64,000 nt of DNA from Rhodococcus phenolicus (GCF_001646785.1 NZ_LRRH01000031.1:1-64000), one strand, 5' to 3'; numbered from the stretch's first letter, positions 51,856 through 62,034 are shown. Made by a program: numbers and translations. Notes: generated by a model not told the origin, from the sequence alone.

Positions 51856-52035
51856 TCACTCGTCGTCGGGTCCGGGCAGTTCCTGCCAGTCGCCGTCCAC
51901 CTGTTCCTCGAGAATCCACGTCCCCAGCTCCGCGCGGGGATGAGTGGTGGCCCACGCGTGGGCTTCGTCGGTGGTGCGGAACGACTGGGCGTCGATGACG
52001 CCGCCGTGCCCGTCGACCAGTCGGAAGTGTTTCAT
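51856..52035 (-). CDS. 59-residue protein of unknown function
   Basis: A short protein beginning MKHFRLVDGHGGVIDAQSF and ending in an acidic tail (LPGPDDE). It is rich in Trp, Asp and Glu and looks like a compact alpha/beta domain (RTTDEAHAWATTHP could be one helix, GTWILEEQVDGDWQEL a strand pair). I do not recognise it. It follows the 45-residue peptide gene by 40 bp and precedes the degraded FHA gene on the same strand by 113 bp, so it may belong to that locus. No clear ribosome-binding site was checked beyond a weak purine run. Confidence 0.5.
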   Translation of the reverse strand: MKHFRLVDGHGGVIDAQSFRTTDEAHAWATTHPRAELGTWILEEQVDGDWQELPGPDDE

Positions 52036-52074
52036 GTATTCCCCAGGGGTGCCGAAGAATTCCGGTGACGACGG

Positions 52075-52212
52075 TCAAGGGCGCGAGGAGAACAGTCCTT
52101 CGTAGCTCGGGGCGATCTGCGGCTGCGGCTGCGGGGTCTCGGGCAGCTGTTCGTCGTCCGGGTTGCTCGGCTGCAGGAACAGCGGACCGGAGAATTCGGT
52201 GTCGTTGCTCAT
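52075..52212 (-). CDS. 45-residue peptide, possible precursor peptide
   Basis: A short coding sequence with a strong ribosome-binding site (AAGAAGGA about 6 nt before ATG 52212). The peptide has an N-terminal part SGPLFLQPSNPD, a Pro-Gln-rich middle (TPQPQPQIAPS) and ends YEGLFSSRP. Its length and low complexity fit a RiPP-type precursor or small regulatory peptide, but no modifying enzyme is adjacent. It is the first gene of a possible leftward group leading to the FHA and lipase genes. Confidence 0.5.
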   Translation of the reverse strand: MSNDTEFSGPLFLQPSNPDDEQLPETPQPQPQIAPSYEGLFSSRP

Positions 52213-52468
52213 AGCGTCCTTCTTTCGGGTGCGGCGCGGTACAACCGGCCATCGCGGGGTCGAGAAAGATCCGCGACCGGATGGAGACGTGCCAGGTGGT
52301 TCTCGGATGGTCGCGTGCTGCTCGGATGGTGGTTGTGGACCATGGGAGCGCCGCCGACCTCGAACGCTCGATGCGAGCTGCTCGATGTGCCCACACTACA
52401 CGTTGCGGCGATTCACACCAGAGCGACACGAGACCGAACACTCCGAGTCGCGCGCCTAGACTTCTCCG

Positions 52469-53929
52469 GTGCAAACCGTGCTCGAAACCCTGCGATCCCC
52501 GCGACGCCTCACCACCGAGATCCTCGCCGGTCTGGTGACGTCCCTGGCGCTGATTCCGGAGGTCGTGTCGTTCGCCGTGATCGCCGGGGTGGATCCGAAA
52601 GTCGCCCTGTACACCTCGTGCATCATGGCGATGACGATCGCGTTCGTCGGAGGCCGCCCCGCGATGGTCTCGGCCGCGGCGGGCGCGACCGCTCTGGTGA
52701 TCGCCCCGCTCGTCGCGTCGCACGGACTCGACTACCTCATCGCCGCAGTGTGGCTCGCCGGGGCACTGCAGATCGTGCTGGCCGTCGCCGGGGTGGCGAA
52801 ACTCATGCGGTTCATTCCGAGGTCGGTGATGATCGGTTTCGTCAACGCGCTGGCGATCCTCATCTTCACCGCGCAGCTGCGGCACCTGTTCGACGTGCCG
52901 TGGGCGGTGTACCCGCTCGTCGCCGCCGGCATCGCGATGATCGTGTTCATCCCGAAGCTCACCACCGCGGTGCCCGCCGCGCTGATCGCCATCGTCGTGC
53001 TCACCGGAATCGTGGTGCTGTTCGGCCTCGACGTGCCCGACGTCGCCGACCAGGGCGAGCTGCCCGGTGGATTCCCGACGTGGATGATCCCCGACGTGCC
53101 GCTGACCACCGAGACGCTGCAGATCGTCGCGCCGTACGCGGTGGGGCTCGCGCTCGTCGGGCTCATGGAGTCGCTGATGACCGCGAAACTCGTCGACGAC
53201 CTGACCGACAGCCACTCCGACAAGACCCGCGAGGCGTGGGGGCAGGGCGTCGCGAACTGGGCCGGCGCGCTGTTCGGTGGCATGGGCGGCTGCGCGATGA
53301 TCGGGCAGACGATGATCAACGTCAAGGAAGGTCGCGCCCGGACCCGCATCTCGACATTCCTCGCCGGGCTGTTCCTGCTGGTGCTGTGCGTGACCGTCGG
53401 CGAGATCGTCGGTGCCATCCCGATGGCCGCGCTCGTCGCGGTGATGCTGGTGATCGCCGTCACCACCCTCGACTGGCACAGCATCGCCCCGCGCACCCTG
53501 AAACTGATGCCGCTCAGCGAAACTCTCGTCATGGTCGTGACGGTGGCGCTGACCCTGCTCACCGACAATCTCGCGATCGGTGTGGTGGCGGGTGTGCTGA
53601 CGGCGATGGTCGCGTTCGCGCGGCGGGTCGCCCACATGACCCGCGTGCACACCGCCGACGCCGACGGTGTCCGCACCTACCGGGTCTCCGGGGAACTGTT
53701 CTGGGCGTCGAGCAACGACCTGGTGTACCGGTTCGACTACGCGAACGACCCCGACGAGATCGTCATCGATCTCACCGACGCCGAAGTCTGGGACGCCTCC
53801 ACCGTCGCGACCTTCGATTCGGTGCAGCACAAGTACGCCGAGCGTGGAAAGAACGCGCGGATCGTCGGGCTGGACGGCGCGAGCCTGCGCCGGCTGGAAC
53901 TACTGTCGGGCAAACTCGACGTGTCCTGA
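52469..53929 (+). CDS. SulP-family anion transporter with STAS domain
   Basis: A 486-residue SulP (SLC26-like) protein with about ten to twelve membrane helices followed by a C-terminal STAS domain (about 400-486). The N-terminal [35 protein letters not shown], and [27 protein letters not shown] after the middle helices, are typical. Transported anion (sulfate, bicarbonate or other) cannot be deduced. GTG 52469 is the start. The large opposing open frame over this gene is a shadow. Confidence 0.87.
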   Translation: MQTVLETLRSPRRLTTEILAGLVTSLALIPEVVSFAVIAGVDPKVALYTSCIMAMTIAFVGGRPAMVSAAAGATALVIAPLVASHGLDYLIAAVWLAGALQIVLAVAGVAKLMRFIPRSVMIGFVNALAILIFTAQLRHLFDVPWAVYPLVAAGIAMIVFIPKLTTAVPAALIAIVVLTGIVVLFGLDVPDVADQGELPGGFPTWMIPDVPLTTETLQIVAPYAVGLALVGLMESLMTAKLVDDLTDSHSDKTREAWGQGVANWAGALFGGMGGCAMIGQTMINVKEGRARTRISTFLAGLFLLVLCVTVGEIVGAIPMAALVAVMLVIAVTTLDWHSIAPRTLKLMPLSETLVMVVTVALTLLTDNLAIGVVAGVLTAMVAFARRVAHMTRVHTADADGVRTYRVSGELFWASSNDLVYRFDYANDPDEIVIDLTDAEVWDASTVATFDSVQHKYAERGKNARIVGLDGASLRRLELLSGKLDVS

Positions 53930-54020
53930 CCGGGCCGCGCCGCCGATATGCCTTGTTCGGGGCGTTCGCGGCGGGCTACGGTGGACGGGCCTGCGCGTGC
54001 GTCGAACCGGGAGGTCGATC

Positions 54021-55421
54021 ATGAAGGCCGGCAGAGTCGTCCTGCTCGTGGTGGGCGTTTTGATGTCGATGCTCGGTCTGGCCCTGCTCACCGCCGCCGC
54101 GTTCCTCGGCTGGGCGACCGTGTTCCAACGCGACAACGGCTACTTCACGACGCCGACGGAGCGCTACCGCACCGACACCGCGGCGCTGGTGTCCCAACGT
54201 ATCGATCTGGTCGTGGACGAGAACATGCCTGCGGGGTTCGGGCCGGACGATCTCGGCCGGATCCTGCTGCGCGGCACCGCGGCCGACCCCGGCCGCGAGG
54301 TGTTCCTCGGTATCGCGCGGCAGGCAGACGTCGACGGCTACCTGGACGGGGTCGCGCGCACCGAACTCGACGACCTCGACTTCTATCCGTTCCGTCCCGG
54401 GTACCGGCAGATTCCCGGGACCGCACAGCCGGCTCCGCCCGGGGACCAGACGTTCTGGTCCGCGTCGGCATCCGGACCCGGCACGCAGGAACTTCGCTGG
54501 GACTTCCAGGACGGCAACTGGACGATCGTCGTGATGAACGCGGATGCCGCGCCGGGGATCCGCGTGGATCTCGCTGCGGGAGTGAATCTTCCGATCCTCG
54601 GCACGCTCGCCCTGTGGTGCCTGATCGGGGCGCTGGTGCTGCTGGTGATCGGTGTGCCTCTGATCGTGCTCGGAGCGGTCGGGCTGGGCAGGCACCTGCC
54701 GCCCCCGGCGCACGCGCCACCGCCGGTGGCCGCCGTTCCGGGGCTCTACCCCGTGACCGTGCGCGGCGATCTCGATCCGCCGTCGCGGTGGCTGTGGCTC
54801 GTCAAGTGGTTGCTGGCGATCCCGCATTTCATCGTGCTGATCTTCCTCGCGGTCGCGCATTTCGTGACGACCGTGATCGCGGGATTCGCGATCCTGTTCA
54901 CGGCCCGGTATCCGCGCGCCCTGTTCGACTTCAACGTCGGCGTGATGCGGTGGTGGTGGCGCGTGTCGTTCTACACGTACTCGGCGCTGGGCACCGACCG
55001 CTATCCGCCGTTCACGTTGCACCGCACGGACTATCCGGCCGACTTCGACGTCGAGTATCCGGAACGACTCTCCCGCGGCCTGGTGCTGGTCAAGTGGTGG
55101 TTGCTGGCCATACCGCACTATCTGATCCTGACCGTGCTGGTCGTCGGCGGGTCGGCGTGGGCGAGCGGCGACCTGGACGGCCCTGCCGTGTACTACTCCT
55201 GGTCGCTGCTGGGAATCCTGGTGCTCGTCGCGGCGGTCGCGCTGTTGTTCACCGGCAGCTATCCCCGCGGTCTGTTCGACCTGGTGGTGGGAATCAACCG
55301 GTGGGCGTACCGGGTATGGGCGTACGCGGCGTTGATGCGCGACGAGTACCCGCCGTTCCGGCTCGACCAGGGGCCGCGCGATCACGCGGCCCCGGAGCCG
55401 GAGCATCGGGTCACTTCTTGA
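54021..55421 (+). CDS. DUF4389 membrane protein with duplicated domain
   Basis: A 466-residue envelope protein. It has an N-terminal membrane helix, an extracytoplasmic domain of about 170 residues, a second helix pair, and then two copies of DUF4389. Each copy has a helix rich in Trp and Leu next to an RYPRALFDF or SYPRGLFDL motif (about 300-345 and 405-450). Function of the domain is not known. ATG 54021 begins conserved sequence. The last 11 bp overlap the convergent CsbD gene. Confidence 0.8.
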   Translation: MKAGRVVLLVVGVLMSMLGLALLTAAAFLGWATVFQRDNGYFTTPTERYRTDTAALVSQRIDLVVDENMPAGFGPDDLGRILLRGTAADPGREVFLGIARQADVDGYLDGVARTELDDLDFYPFRPGYRQIPGTAQPAPPGDQTFWSASASGPGTQELRWDFQDGNWTIVVMNADAAPGIRVDLAAGVNLPILGTLALWCLIGALVLLVIGVPLIVLGAVGLGRHLPPPAHAPPPVAAVPGLYPVTVRGDLDPPSRWLWLVKWLLAIPHFIVLIFLAVAHFVTTVIAGFAILFTARYPRALFDFNVGVMRWWWRVSFYTYSALGTDRYPPFTLHRTDYPADFDVEYPERLSRGLVLVKWWLLAIPHYLILTVLVVGGSAWASGDLDGPAVYYSWSLLGILVLVAAVALLFTGSYPRGLFDLVVGINRWAYRVWAYAALMRDEYPPFRLDQGPRDHAAPEPEHRVTS

Positions 55422-55608
55422 ACGAATCCTTCACGTCGTCCACGGCGTCGGTCACCTTGTCGCCGGCCTTCTTCAGACCGCTCGACGCCTGGTCGTTCTT
55501 GCCTTCGTCTTCGAGGGCGCGGTCACCGGTCGCCTTGCCGGTGTGTTCCTTCGTCTTGCCCGCGAGCTCCTCTGCCTTGTGCTTCGCCTTGTCGATGAAG
55601 TCGGCCAC
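55411..55608 (-). CDS. CsbD family stress-response protein
   Basis: A 65-residue, highly charged protein ([37 protein letters not shown]) with the CsbD repeats. It has alternating Lys/Glu/Asp and Ala and is predicted to be helical and soluble. CsbD proteins are induced in general stress and may protect membranes or proteins; no enzymatic role is known. Ends overlap the DUF4389 gene by 11 bp, tail to tail. Confidence 0.9.
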   Translation of the reverse strand: MADFIDKAKHKAEELAGKTKEHTGKATGDRALEDEGKNDQASSGLKKAGDKVTDAVDDVKDSFKK

Positions 55609-55703
55609 GAATCCTCCTCGGGTGCGTGATCACGGGTTGTGATCGCTCAGCGAGGACGTACCCATGCTCCGGGATCGCGAAACGTCGGGCGCCGAAGGCG
55701 CAC

Positions 55704-56723
55704 CTACAGCCAGCCCCGACGTTTGAACACCACGTACAGCGTCCCGGCGGACACGACGATCACGATCGCGCTGGCGGCGAGTCCGCCGTGACTGCCGAAA
55801 CCGGGAAAGGGGATGTTCTGGCCGTACCAGCCGGTGACCGCGGTCGGCACCGCGATGATCGCGGCCCAGCCGGTGAGCTTCTTCATCACCGTGTTCAGCC
55901 GGGCATCCTGCAGCGACAGATTCGTCTCGAACACGGTGGTCACCATGTCGCGCAGCGATTCGGTCCACTCCGTCGCCCGCACCACGTGGTCGTACAGGTC
56001 GGTGTACCAGCTGTCGAGCTCGACGGAGTTGCCGTGCTCGGCCCGGCGTCTCATGATCAGCGCGACCACCTCGCGCATCGGCAGCACCACGCGGCGCAGT
56101 TCGACGAGTTCCTTACGGACCCGGTAGGTGCGGCGCTGGATCATCCGGGTCTGCGCGTGGTCGTCGAACAATCCGTCCTCGAGACCCTCGATGACGTCGT
56201 CGAGTGTCTCGATGGCCTCGAACTGGCCGTCGACGACGACGTCGAGCAGACCGTGGAGCAGTGCCGGCGTGCCGTGCTGCATCAGATCGACGTTGTCGTC
56301 CCAGCGGCGCAGCAGCTCGTCGATGTCGAAGGCGTCACCGCGCCGCACCGTGACCATGCCGTGAGGGAGCACGAACGCCGACACACGGCTCGTTCGCAGC
56401 CGCGAGGCCAGGTCGCCATCCGGGTCCGTGCCGGCGGCATCGAGCCGGGTCGCATAGACGGTGAGGAAGGTGTGGGTCGTGTACCGGGTCGCCTTGGTGC
56501 GTTCACCGTGCGCGAGAGCGTCCTCGACGGCATGCGCGTCGAGGCCGAGCTCCTCGGCGAGCGCGCACAGCCGCTCGTGGTCGGGTTCCCACAGGTCGAC
56601 CCACACCAGCGCGGAGTCGTCCGCGAGGTGGTCGGAGACGTCGGCGAGCGAGAAGTTCTCGTCGACGAGTCGCCCGCCGCGCCACAACCGCGTGCGGACC
56701 CCGTCGCTGTCTGGGGAGGTCAC
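55704..56723 (-). CDS. CorA-family divalent cation transporter
   Basis: A 339-residue CorA-like protein with a large cytoplasmic N-terminal domain and two C-terminal helices. The segment before the pore reads TAVTGWYGQNIPF, so the usual GMN pore motif is GQN. This variant may occur in an actinobacterial CorA subgroup and could change selectivity. The rest (DAVEDALAHGERTKATRY and YRVRKELVELRRVVLPMREVV) matches CorA. GTG 56723 overlaps the end of the pknK-like gene (GTGA), so the two are co-translated. Confidence 0.85.
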   Translation of the reverse strand: MTSPDSDGVRTRLWRGGRLVDENFSLADVSDHLADDSALVWVDLWEPDHERLCALAEELGLDAHAVEDALAHGERTKATRYTTHTFLTVYATRLDAAGTDPDGDLASRLRTSRVSAFVLPHGMVTVRRGDAFDIDELLRRWDDNVDLMQHGTPALLHGLLDVVVDGQFEAIETLDDVIEGLEDGLFDDHAQTRMIQRRTYRVRKELVELRRVVLPMREVVALIMRRRAEHGNSVELDSWYTDLYDHVVRATEWTESLRDMVTTVFETNLSLQDARLNTVMKKLTGWAAIIAVPTAVTGWYGQNIPFPGFGSHGGLAASAIVIVVSAGTLYVVFKRRGWL

Positions 56724-59700
56724 AGATCGAAGTGTGCCCGAACCGGGCGCCGATCTCCCAGCGCGGCGTGCGCGGTATCGGCGTCCGCGATCCGCAGCAT
56801 CTCGTCGAGGAACGCTTCGTCGACGGCGGGCCACTCGGCGTCCCACCGGTTCTCCCGCAGACGGGTGCGCAGGAGTTGCAGAATCGCGACGGTGCGCATG
56901 CCACCGTCGACGAGATAGCGCAGCATGCCCCGCTCGCCGCAGGTGTGTACCGCTCCGGCGAGCTGGCGTTCGGCTTCCTCGGTGCGTCCGGAGTCGTACA
57001 GACAGAGGGCGAACAGGCGGGTGGACATCAGGTGCGCGCGGGACCGTCCCCGAGTCTCCACCTGCTTCTGCCACCGCCGTGCCCACTCGCAGGCGCGCTC
57101 CAGAGATTCGGGATCGCCCCGTTCGCACAGCAGCCGGATCGCGGTGGCGTCCTCGATCTGCGTGGTCGCCTCGACGACCCCGTTCGGATAGACGGTGTCG
57201 TCGTCCGGCATCGGACGAGCCGGTGGCGCCGGCGTCGGCAGCCCCAGACGCACGCGCTCGTTGTCGATCCGGGCGCGCAGTCGCGGCAGGTCGGGATCGG
57301 TCGCCGCGCGAATTCCTTCGTCGAGCAGGGCCGTCGCGGCGGCCAGATCGCCGCGCGCCGCCTTCAGCCGGGCCGCGGTGACGAACCGCGCGATCATGAA
57401 GTCGGGGATGCCGCCCTCGGTCCCGAGATGGCCGCTCTCGTCGAGTAGTTCCTCGGCTTCGGCGATCCGCCCCTGCTCGTACAGCCATTCGCCCAGCATC
57501 GCCGAGGCGAGGCGCGAGGCGTGCGAGTGCCGCCCGCCGTCGCGTCGTGCCGTGCGCAGTGCGGTACGGAACATCCGTTCGGCGGACGCCGTGTCGAGCT
57601 GCTCGTTCGCGGCGATGCCGGCCAGGCACTGCCCGTAGACGGCGGCGAATGTTCCCTTCGTGAGCTTGTGGAAGCGTTCGGCCTCTTCCTGCCGTCGACG
57701 GGCACCGGCGAAGTCGAACCGGAACAGGTCGCTGTAGGTGCCGAAGTCCGCCGCGGCCGACGGCACCCACGGCGGCAGTGCGTCCGGCGCGGCCAGGCAC
57801 TCCCGGATCAGACCCTCGATCCGGTCGGGACGATCCGCCTGCATCTCGGTCGCGGCCTCGAGAACGTCCGCCTCCACCCGGAAGAGTTCGATCTCCGATG
57901 CGGGAAGGTCGCTGTGTGCCAACGCCTCCCGGGCGGCGGCGAGAGCCTTCCGGGCGGGGCGGAGCCGCTGCAACGGGACGTTGCCCCACCCGATGTTCAG
58001 TTGCAGCCGGGCGCTCGCTGCGACGGTCCGAGCCGGAAGTTTGTCGATGACGGCCAGCAGCGTCACCATATGGGAGTGTTCGGCGAGGTACAGGCCGTCC
58101 TCCGTGACCAGGTCCACCGCCAGTTGCTCGTCGTCGGCGGCGAGCGCGTGGTCGACGGCTTCGCTGAGCATGTGGTGCCGTCCGAACCACTGCGCGGCCG
58201 TGCGGTGCAGTTCCGGGATCCGGCCCGGATGGTCGCGTTCGAGGCGGCGGCGCAGGAAATCCAGGAACAGATGGTGGTAGCCGAACCAGATCCGCTCGTC
58301 GTCGAGGTGACGTACGAACAGGTCACGTTCCTCGGCTTCTTCGAGCATGGCCTGCCCCCGGGTCGTGCCGGTCAGGGCGGAGGCCAGGCTGCCGCTGATC
58401 CGTTCGGGGATCGATGTGGTCAGCAGGAATTCGTACATGTCCGGTTCGAGTGTGGACAGGACGTTGTCGGCGAGGAACTCGCCGATCGCGTGATGCCGGC
58501 CGGACAGATGCTCGATGAGCCCGGACGGATCGTCGCTGTCGCGCAGCGACAACGACGCCAGTTGCAGTGCGGCGGCCCAGCCGTCTGTGGTTCGGGTGAG
58601 ACCGTCGACGTCGTCGTGCTCGAGGCGCAGGCCGCTCACGTCCCGCAGGAAAGAATCGGATTCGGTGACGTCGAAACGCAGATCGTCCGAATCGATCTCG
58701 ACCAGTTCGTCGCGAACACGCATGCGGCTCAACGGCAGTCCCGATCGGCTGCGGCTCGTCACCACGATCTGGAGGTGGTGACATCCGCGGTCCAGCAGAA
58801 ATTCCAGGGCGGCAATGGTTTCCGAAGAGGACACCAGATGCCAGTCGTCGATGACCAGTGTCGTGCGCAGGTCCTGCCGGTGCACCTCGTCGATGAGTGC
58901 GGTCAGGACGTACCGTTCGGGCTCGTCGTCCGCGTGGTCTTCGAGGATCTCCGTCAACTGTTGTGCCAGGGCGGGACGCACCACACGCAGCGCCTCGATG
59001 ACATGGGTGAGGAACCACACGGCCTTGTTGTCGTCGTGGTCGACGGCCAGCCACGCCACAGGGATCCCCTCGCCCGTGAGCACGTCGCGCCACTGCACGG
59101 CCAGCGTGGACTTGCCGAACCCCGCCGGAGCGTGGATGGCGGTGAGCCGGCGACGCTGCCCGGCGCGCAGCAGATCGATGAGCCGGGTGCGTTCCACGAG
59201 CTTACGGGTGGTCGCGGGCGGGCGGAACCGGGTGGCCGGCGTCGTGGACGGTGTCGTCGTCGTGTACCGCTGCGACCCGGTGGACATCGCTCCCGTGGCG
59301 GGCCCCCCGGTCGAGTACGCGGATCCACGCAGCAGCCGGCCCGCTTCGTCGGGGTGGTTCGGCAGCGCCATCTCGTCGACGTCGAGTGAGTTCGCCTCCT
59401 GGACCCGTCGGAGCAGGTCGCCGAACGCGAGCGCACTCCGGGGCCGGTCGGCCGGATCGGTGGCCATGCCCTGCTCGATCGCGTCGCTCACGTCGTCGGG
59501 GATGCCTTCGCCGCGCAGGTCCGGGATGGGCTCGGTGGTGATGCGCACGAACTGCGCGACCACCCGTTCACCCTTGCGCCGCTCGAACGCGGCGTGTCCG
59601 GTGAGCGCGCAGAACAGTGTCGCGGCCAGTGCGTACACGTCGGCGGTCACGGCGGACGGTTTGCCCTCGATGATCTCCGGTGCGGTGAACGCGGGCGAAC

Positions 59701-60277
59701 CGGTGATCGCATTCGCGGTCGTGTGGAACCCACCGGCGACGCGGGCGATGCCGAAATCGGTGAGCTGCGGCTGACCGTATTCGGTGATGAGGACGTTCGC
59801 GGGTTTGACGTCGCGGTGCAGGATTCCGGCGCGATGGGCGGTCTCGAGCGCGCCCGCGAGCTTGACGCCGAGACACAGCACCTGTGGCCACGGCAGCGGG
59901 CCGTGCCGGCGGATGCGGACCTCGAGCGAGTCGTGGGGGTGGTAGTGCATCACCAGGTACGGCCGCCCGCTCTCGGAGGACCCGGCCTGCAACACCGTCA
60001 CGATGTGCGGATGCCCGGACAGGCGGCCCATCGCGCGTTGCTCGCGCAGGAAACGCTCGAAGTTCTCCTGCTCCAGGGTGGAGGCGAGAACCTTCACCGC
60101 GACCGTGCGGTCGAGTTCCTCCTGGCGGCAGCGGTAGACGACCCCGAAGCCACCGCGGCCGATCTCCTCGGGGTCCGTGAAACCGGCCGCTTCCAGATCG
60201 TGCGCGACCGTCTCCTCGGCGTCGGTGCCGGCGGGTATCGGCGCTCGTTGCGTCTCGAGAGGATTCTGTTCGACCAT
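56720..60277 (-). CDS. pknK: PknK-like serine/threonine kinase with MalT-type ATPase region
   Basis: A 1185-residue protein. Residues about 30-300 form a Hanks-type kinase with IGRGGFGVVY, VAVKVL, HRDVKPANV and DFGIARV all intact. A Pro/Thr-rich linker precedes a STAND-type ATPase region with the P-loop APAGFGKST near residue 390 and LVIDDWH as Walker B. A long helical repeat region follows. It resembles mycobacterial PknK, a regulator linked to growth and transcription control. No LuxR-type HTH is visible at the end. ATG 60277 is the first Met before the kinase. Any partner is unknown; the CorA gene is coupled downstream. Confidence 0.87.
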   Translation of the reverse strand: MVEQNPLETQRAPIPAGTDAEETVAHDLEAAGFTDPEEIGRGGFGVVYRCRQEELDRTVAVKVLASTLEQENFERFLREQRAMGRLSGHPHIVTVLQAGSSESGRPYLVMHYHPHDSLEVRIRRHGPLPWPQVLCLGVKLAGALETAHRAGILHRDVKPANVLITEYGQPQLTDFGIARVAGGFHTTANAITGSPAFTAPEIIEGKPSAVTADVYALAATLFCALTGHAAFERRKGERVVAQFVRITTEPIPDLRGEGIPDDVSDAIEQGMATDPADRPRSALAFGDLLRRVQEANSLDVDEMALPNHPDEAGRLLRGSAYSTGGPATGAMSTGSQRYTTTTPSTTPATRFRPPATTRKLVERTRLIDLLRAGQRRRLTAIHAPAGFGKSTLAVQWRDVLTGEGIPVAWLAVDHDDNKAVWFLTHVIEALRVVRPALAQQLTEILEDHADDEPERYVLTALIDEVHRQDLRTTLVIDDWHLVSSSETIAALEFLLDRGCHHLQIVVTSRSRSGLPLSRMRVRDELVEIDSDDLRFDVTESDSFLRDVSGLRLEHDDVDGLTRTTDGWAAALQLASLSLRDSDDPSGLIEHLSGRHHAIGEFLADNVLSTLEPDMYEFLLTTSIPERISGSLASALTGTTRGQAMLEEAEERDLFVRHLDDERIWFGYHHLFLDFLRRRLERDHPGRIPELHRTAAQWFGRHHMLSEAVDHALAADDEQLAVDLVTEDGLYLAEHSHMVTLLAVIDKLPARTVAASARLQLNIGWGNVPLQRLRPARKALAAAREALAHSDLPASEIELFRVEADVLEAATEMQADRPDRIEGLIRECLAAPDALPPWVPSAAADFGTYSDLFRFDFAGARRRQEEAERFHKLTKGTFAAVYGQCLAGIAANEQLDTASAERMFRTALRTARRDGGRHSHASRLASAMLGEWLYEQGRIAEAEELLDESGHLGTEGGIPDFMIARFVTAARLKAARGDLAAATALLDEGIRAATDPDLPRLRARIDNERVRLGLPTPAPPARPMPDDDTVYPNGVVEATTQIEDATAIRLLCERGDPESLERACEWARRWQKQVETRGRSRAHLMSTRLFALCLYDSGRTEEAERQLAGAVHTCGERGMLRYLVDGGMRTVAILQLLRTRLRENRWDAEWPAVDEAFLDEMLRIADADTAHAALGDRRPVRAHFDL

Positions 60278-60419
60278 CGGTGCAAACCACCTCGTCGTGC
60301 GGTTTCTCCAGGATAGTCGCGTCAGGAGCTGCCCGGCGCTGATCGATTGCGCCGATTCGTTTACCGTGTTGCCGCCGGGACTACCGGAAAACGACACTGC
60401 GATCAGAAGTGGGACATCA

Positions 60420-60785
60420 ATGAAGAAGACTCTCGCGGCGCTGTTGGGTGCAGGTGCTGTCCTGCTTACGGCGGCGTGCGGATCCTCCGACGACGGATCC
60501 GATTCGGCCGCCGCTGCCACCACCACGACCACCACCGTGGCCGCCTCCGGCGATTCCGAGGCCACCGGCTCCACCGGAGTCGAGCTCGGCCAGAGCTACG
60601 ACGAGATCTGCACCGCGATGCTGCCGTACTTCGAGCAGCTCGAGGGATGGGGCCAGAACCGCGAGGAGGCCGCGAAGGCCGTCGCCGACGCCCAGCAGAT
60701 GCTGCCGGGCTGGGAGGGTCTCGACGAGGACCAGAAGGCCGACACCCTCCGCGCCATCGAGAACGCCGGCAAGGGCGAGTGCTGA
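60420..60785 (+). CDS. small secreted lipoprotein
   Basis: A 121-residue protein with a signal peptide ending in a lipobox (LLTAAC), then a Ser/Thr-rich low-complexity linker (AAAATTTTTTVAASGDS). A small C-terminal domain contains GQSYDEICTAMLPYFEQLEGWGQ and a terminal Cys that could pair with the earlier Cys. Function unknown. ATG 60420 fits; the open frame upstream is not conserved. It diverges from the pknK-like gene and overlaps the following gene by 7 bp. Confidence 0.75.
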   Translation: MKKTLAALLGAGAVLLTAACGSSDDGSDSAAAATTTTTTVAASGDSEATGSTGVELGQSYDEICTAMLPYFEQLEGWGQNREEAAKAVADAQQMLPGWEGLDEDQKADTLRAIENAGKGEC

Positions 60786-61927
60786 CCGACTGTCAGGAGC
60801 TGTTCACCAGGTTGCGGCGCCTTCCCGACGTGGAGGCGCCCAACCTGGTCGCCGTGGACGCCGCCGACCGGCTGATCCTCGACGAAGCCGACGCCGCGCT
60901 CGCGGTGGCGCCGGCGGGCACCGTCGTGGTCGTCGACGACCAGTACGGTGCCCTCACGCTCGGTGCCGCCGTGCGACACCGCAGCACCGGCCTGCGTGTC
61001 CATCAGGATTCGGTGGTGGGGGAGCGGGCCCTGGCCGCCAACGCCGACCGCGAGGGTCTCACCGGCTCCTATACCCGGCACGACCTCGACGCCGCCCTGG
61101 TGACGGGCGCGCGGGTGGTGCTGTTGCGGCTGCCGCGGTCGCTGAGCGCGCTCGGTGAGATCGCCGAGACGATCGCCCGGCACGCCGACCCCGACGTGGT
61201 CGTCTTCGCCGGGGGGCGCGACAAGCACATCTCGCACGCCATGAACGACGTGCTGGGGCGTTCCTTCACCGACGTGCACGCCTCCCGCGGCAGGCAGAAA
61301 TCGAGGGTGCTCACCGCCCGCACCCCGATCCCCGGCCCGTCCACCTATCCGGTGACCGACACCCTCACCGACCTCGATCTGACCGTCGTGGCGCACGGCG
61401 CGGCGTTCGCGGGTCCGCGCCTGGACATCGGCACGCGGTTCCTCCTCGAATTTCTGCCGCGCATCGGGGCGACCGACCCGGCGCGGGGCGCGGCGGTCGC
61501 CGTCGACCTGGGCTGCGGCACCGGAATCCTCGCGGTGTCCCTGGCGCGGCGGAACCCGGACCTGCGGGTCGTCGCGACCGACCAGTCCGCCGCCGCGGTC
61601 GCCTCCGCGGCCGCGACCGCCGCCGCGAACGGCGTCGCCGACCGGGTCGAGGTGCTGCGCGACGATTCCGCCTCGACCCTGCCGGACGATTCCGTCGACC
61701 TGGTGGTGTGCAATCCGCCGTTCCACATCGGCGCCGCGGTGCACACCGGTGCGGCCGAGAAGATGTTCGACGCGGCCGCTCGGATCCTGCGCGACGGCGG
61801 CGAACTGTGGACGGTGTACAACTCGCATCTCAATCACCGTGGAACGTTGAAACGGGTCGTCGGGAAGACCGACGTCGCCGGACGGAACCGCAAGTTCACG
61901 GTGACCAGGTCCGTGCGGACCCGGTAG
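60779..61927 (+). CDS. RsmC/RlmG-like SAM-dependent methyltransferase
   Basis: A 382-residue protein with a degenerate N-terminal methyltransferase-like domain and an active C-terminal domain. The SAM motif is VAVDLGCGTGILAVSLA, and the target-binding motif is VVCNPPFHIG, characteristic of guanine N2-methyltransferases acting on rRNA (RsmC, RlmG). Substrate rRNA site cannot be fixed. GTG 60779 is the start that overlaps the lipoprotein gene end; the frame upstream is the lipoprotein gene in another frame. Confidence 0.85.
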   Translation: MLTDCQELFTRLRRLPDVEAPNLVAVDAADRLILDEADAALAVAPAGTVVVVDDQYGALTLGAAVRHRSTGLRVHQDSVVGERALAANADREGLTGSYTRHDLDAALVTGARVVLLRLPRSLSALGEIAETIARHADPDVVVFAGGRDKHISHAMNDVLGRSFTDVHASRGRQKSRVLTARTPIPGPSTYPVTDTLTDLDLTVVAHGAAFAGPRLDIGTRFLLEFLPRIGATDPARGAAVAVDLGCGTGILAVSLARRNPDLRVVATDQSAAAVASAAATAAANGVADRVEVLRDDSASTLPDDSVDLVVCNPPFHIGAAVHTGAAEKMFDAAARILRDGGELWTVYNSHLNHRGTLKRVVGKTDVAGRNRKFTVTRSVRTR

Positions 61928-62034
61928 AGTCCGGTTCGTCCGATCTCGGTTGCGCCGATCCGGGGTATGCGGGAACTCTCGCGGCCCGCGGTGCGTTGAC
62001 CGGACAGAACCGACCACCAGAAGGGATGTGCACG

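Noticed and set aside
47565-52212. Genomic island inserted at the tRNA-Leu gene
   Set aside because: The FHA/lipase locus begins just after the tRNA, which is a common integration site, but no integrase gene and no repeat of the tRNA 3' end were seen at the far side.
51830-53830. Leftward open frame of 666 codons opposite the SulP gene
   Set aside because: His/Arg/Asp-rich shadow of a clear transporter gene. The real short genes at 51856-52212 are in other frames.
57521-59389. Rightward open frame of 622 codons opposite pknK
   Set aside because: Shadow of the kinase gene; no domain or start signal.
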